In this document: one piece after another, positions 63,933 through 64,000 of the stretch
Numbering within the stretch: the first letter of the stretch is position 1
Layout: each line of letters opens with the position of its first letter
Assembly (NCBI RefSeq): GCF_014117325.1
Contig: NZ_CP059732.1
Coordinates: forward strand, 5,345,001 to 5,409,000
Length of the DNA: 64,000 nucleotides
Direction: 5' to 3'
Source of the DNA: Spirosoma foliorum
Lineage (GTDB): Bacteria > Bacteroidota > Bacteroidia > Cytophagales > Spirosomataceae
Position numbers and translations under genes: made by a program
Notes under the pieces: model-generated
The model's input: only the letters and a program-made list of their open reading frames with translations
What the model was told of the DNA's origin: nothing
The model's database searches: none

Positions 63933-64000
63933 ACAGCCTTTAGCCTCTACTAATAATTCTATACATCCAATAAAATAGGCGTATTTTTATATTCTAATTA

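Overview
The window reads as chromosome of an aerobic Bacteroidota of the order Cytophagales, most like Spirosoma or a close relative. This rests on SusC/SusD pairs, a hybrid two-component system of Bacteroidota type, type IX secretion (T9SS) C-terminal domains of both kinds, many Tat-exported Gfo/Idh/MocA, DUF1501 and planctomycete-type cytochrome (PSCyt1/DUF1549/DUF1553) proteins, moderate GC, and absence of clear Shine-Dalgarno sites. The species is an inference. I saw no tRNA, rRNA, CRISPR array, prophage or IS transposase.

Layout. 1-16323: a GntR-type regulator is divergent from a long same-strand series: bifunctional rhamnulose-1-phosphate aldolase/dehydrogenase, then DUF2231-cytochrome-DUF1549-DUF1553 (frameshifted), DUF1501, PSCyt1-DUF1549-DUF1553, DUF1501, DUF2231-cytochrome-LRR and a SusC receptor running off the left edge. 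I read this as one deoxysugar-linked locus with unusual membrane cytochromes and regard it as the most interesting region. 16.6-27.1 kb: a Tat-exported Gfo/Idh/MocA oxidoreductase and two very large secreted modular proteins (ricin-type lectin/PKD/FN3, and LRR/Ig-like). 27.6-39.9 kb: a frameshifted hybrid two-component sensor, a small membrane protein, an FG-GAP protein, a SusC/SusD pair without neighbouring glycoside hydrolases, and an AraC regulator. 40-49.6 kb: mixed housekeeping and accessory genes (MsrA, two transport/oxidoreductase genes, Crp-like regulator, ThuA, T9SS type B protein, YdeI, phosphotransferase, and an AT-rich HEPN/AbiU2-like gene). 49.7-55.3 kb: a sugar module of a xylose isomerase-like TIM barrel protein, two Gfo/Idh/MocA oxidoreductases and an MFS transporter, interrupted by a four-helix-bundle (S23-type) gene. 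55.5-63.1 kb: a DUF1800/DUF1501 pair, a META lipoprotein and a ThuA-PQQ dehydrogenase-PKD-cytochrome c fusion (frameshifted). 63.3-63.9 kb: remains of a DUF4143 ATPase.

Two window-wide patterns stand out. First, four genes are each broken by a single-base shift at or next to a homopolymer run (8 C, 6 G, 6 A or 5 C, 11 A); correcting one base rebuilds a full-length family member each time, so either the assembly has homopolymer errors or these tracts vary. Second, gene ends are crowded with long inverted repeats (arms of about 14-38 bp). Several are pairs of short palindromes in inverted orientation, an architecture like REPINs, and some share sequence between sites (4.7/8.8 kb; 10.4/16.3 kb; 45.3/50.8 kb; 52.1/52.5/57.0 kb). 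No RAYT-type transposase is visible here.
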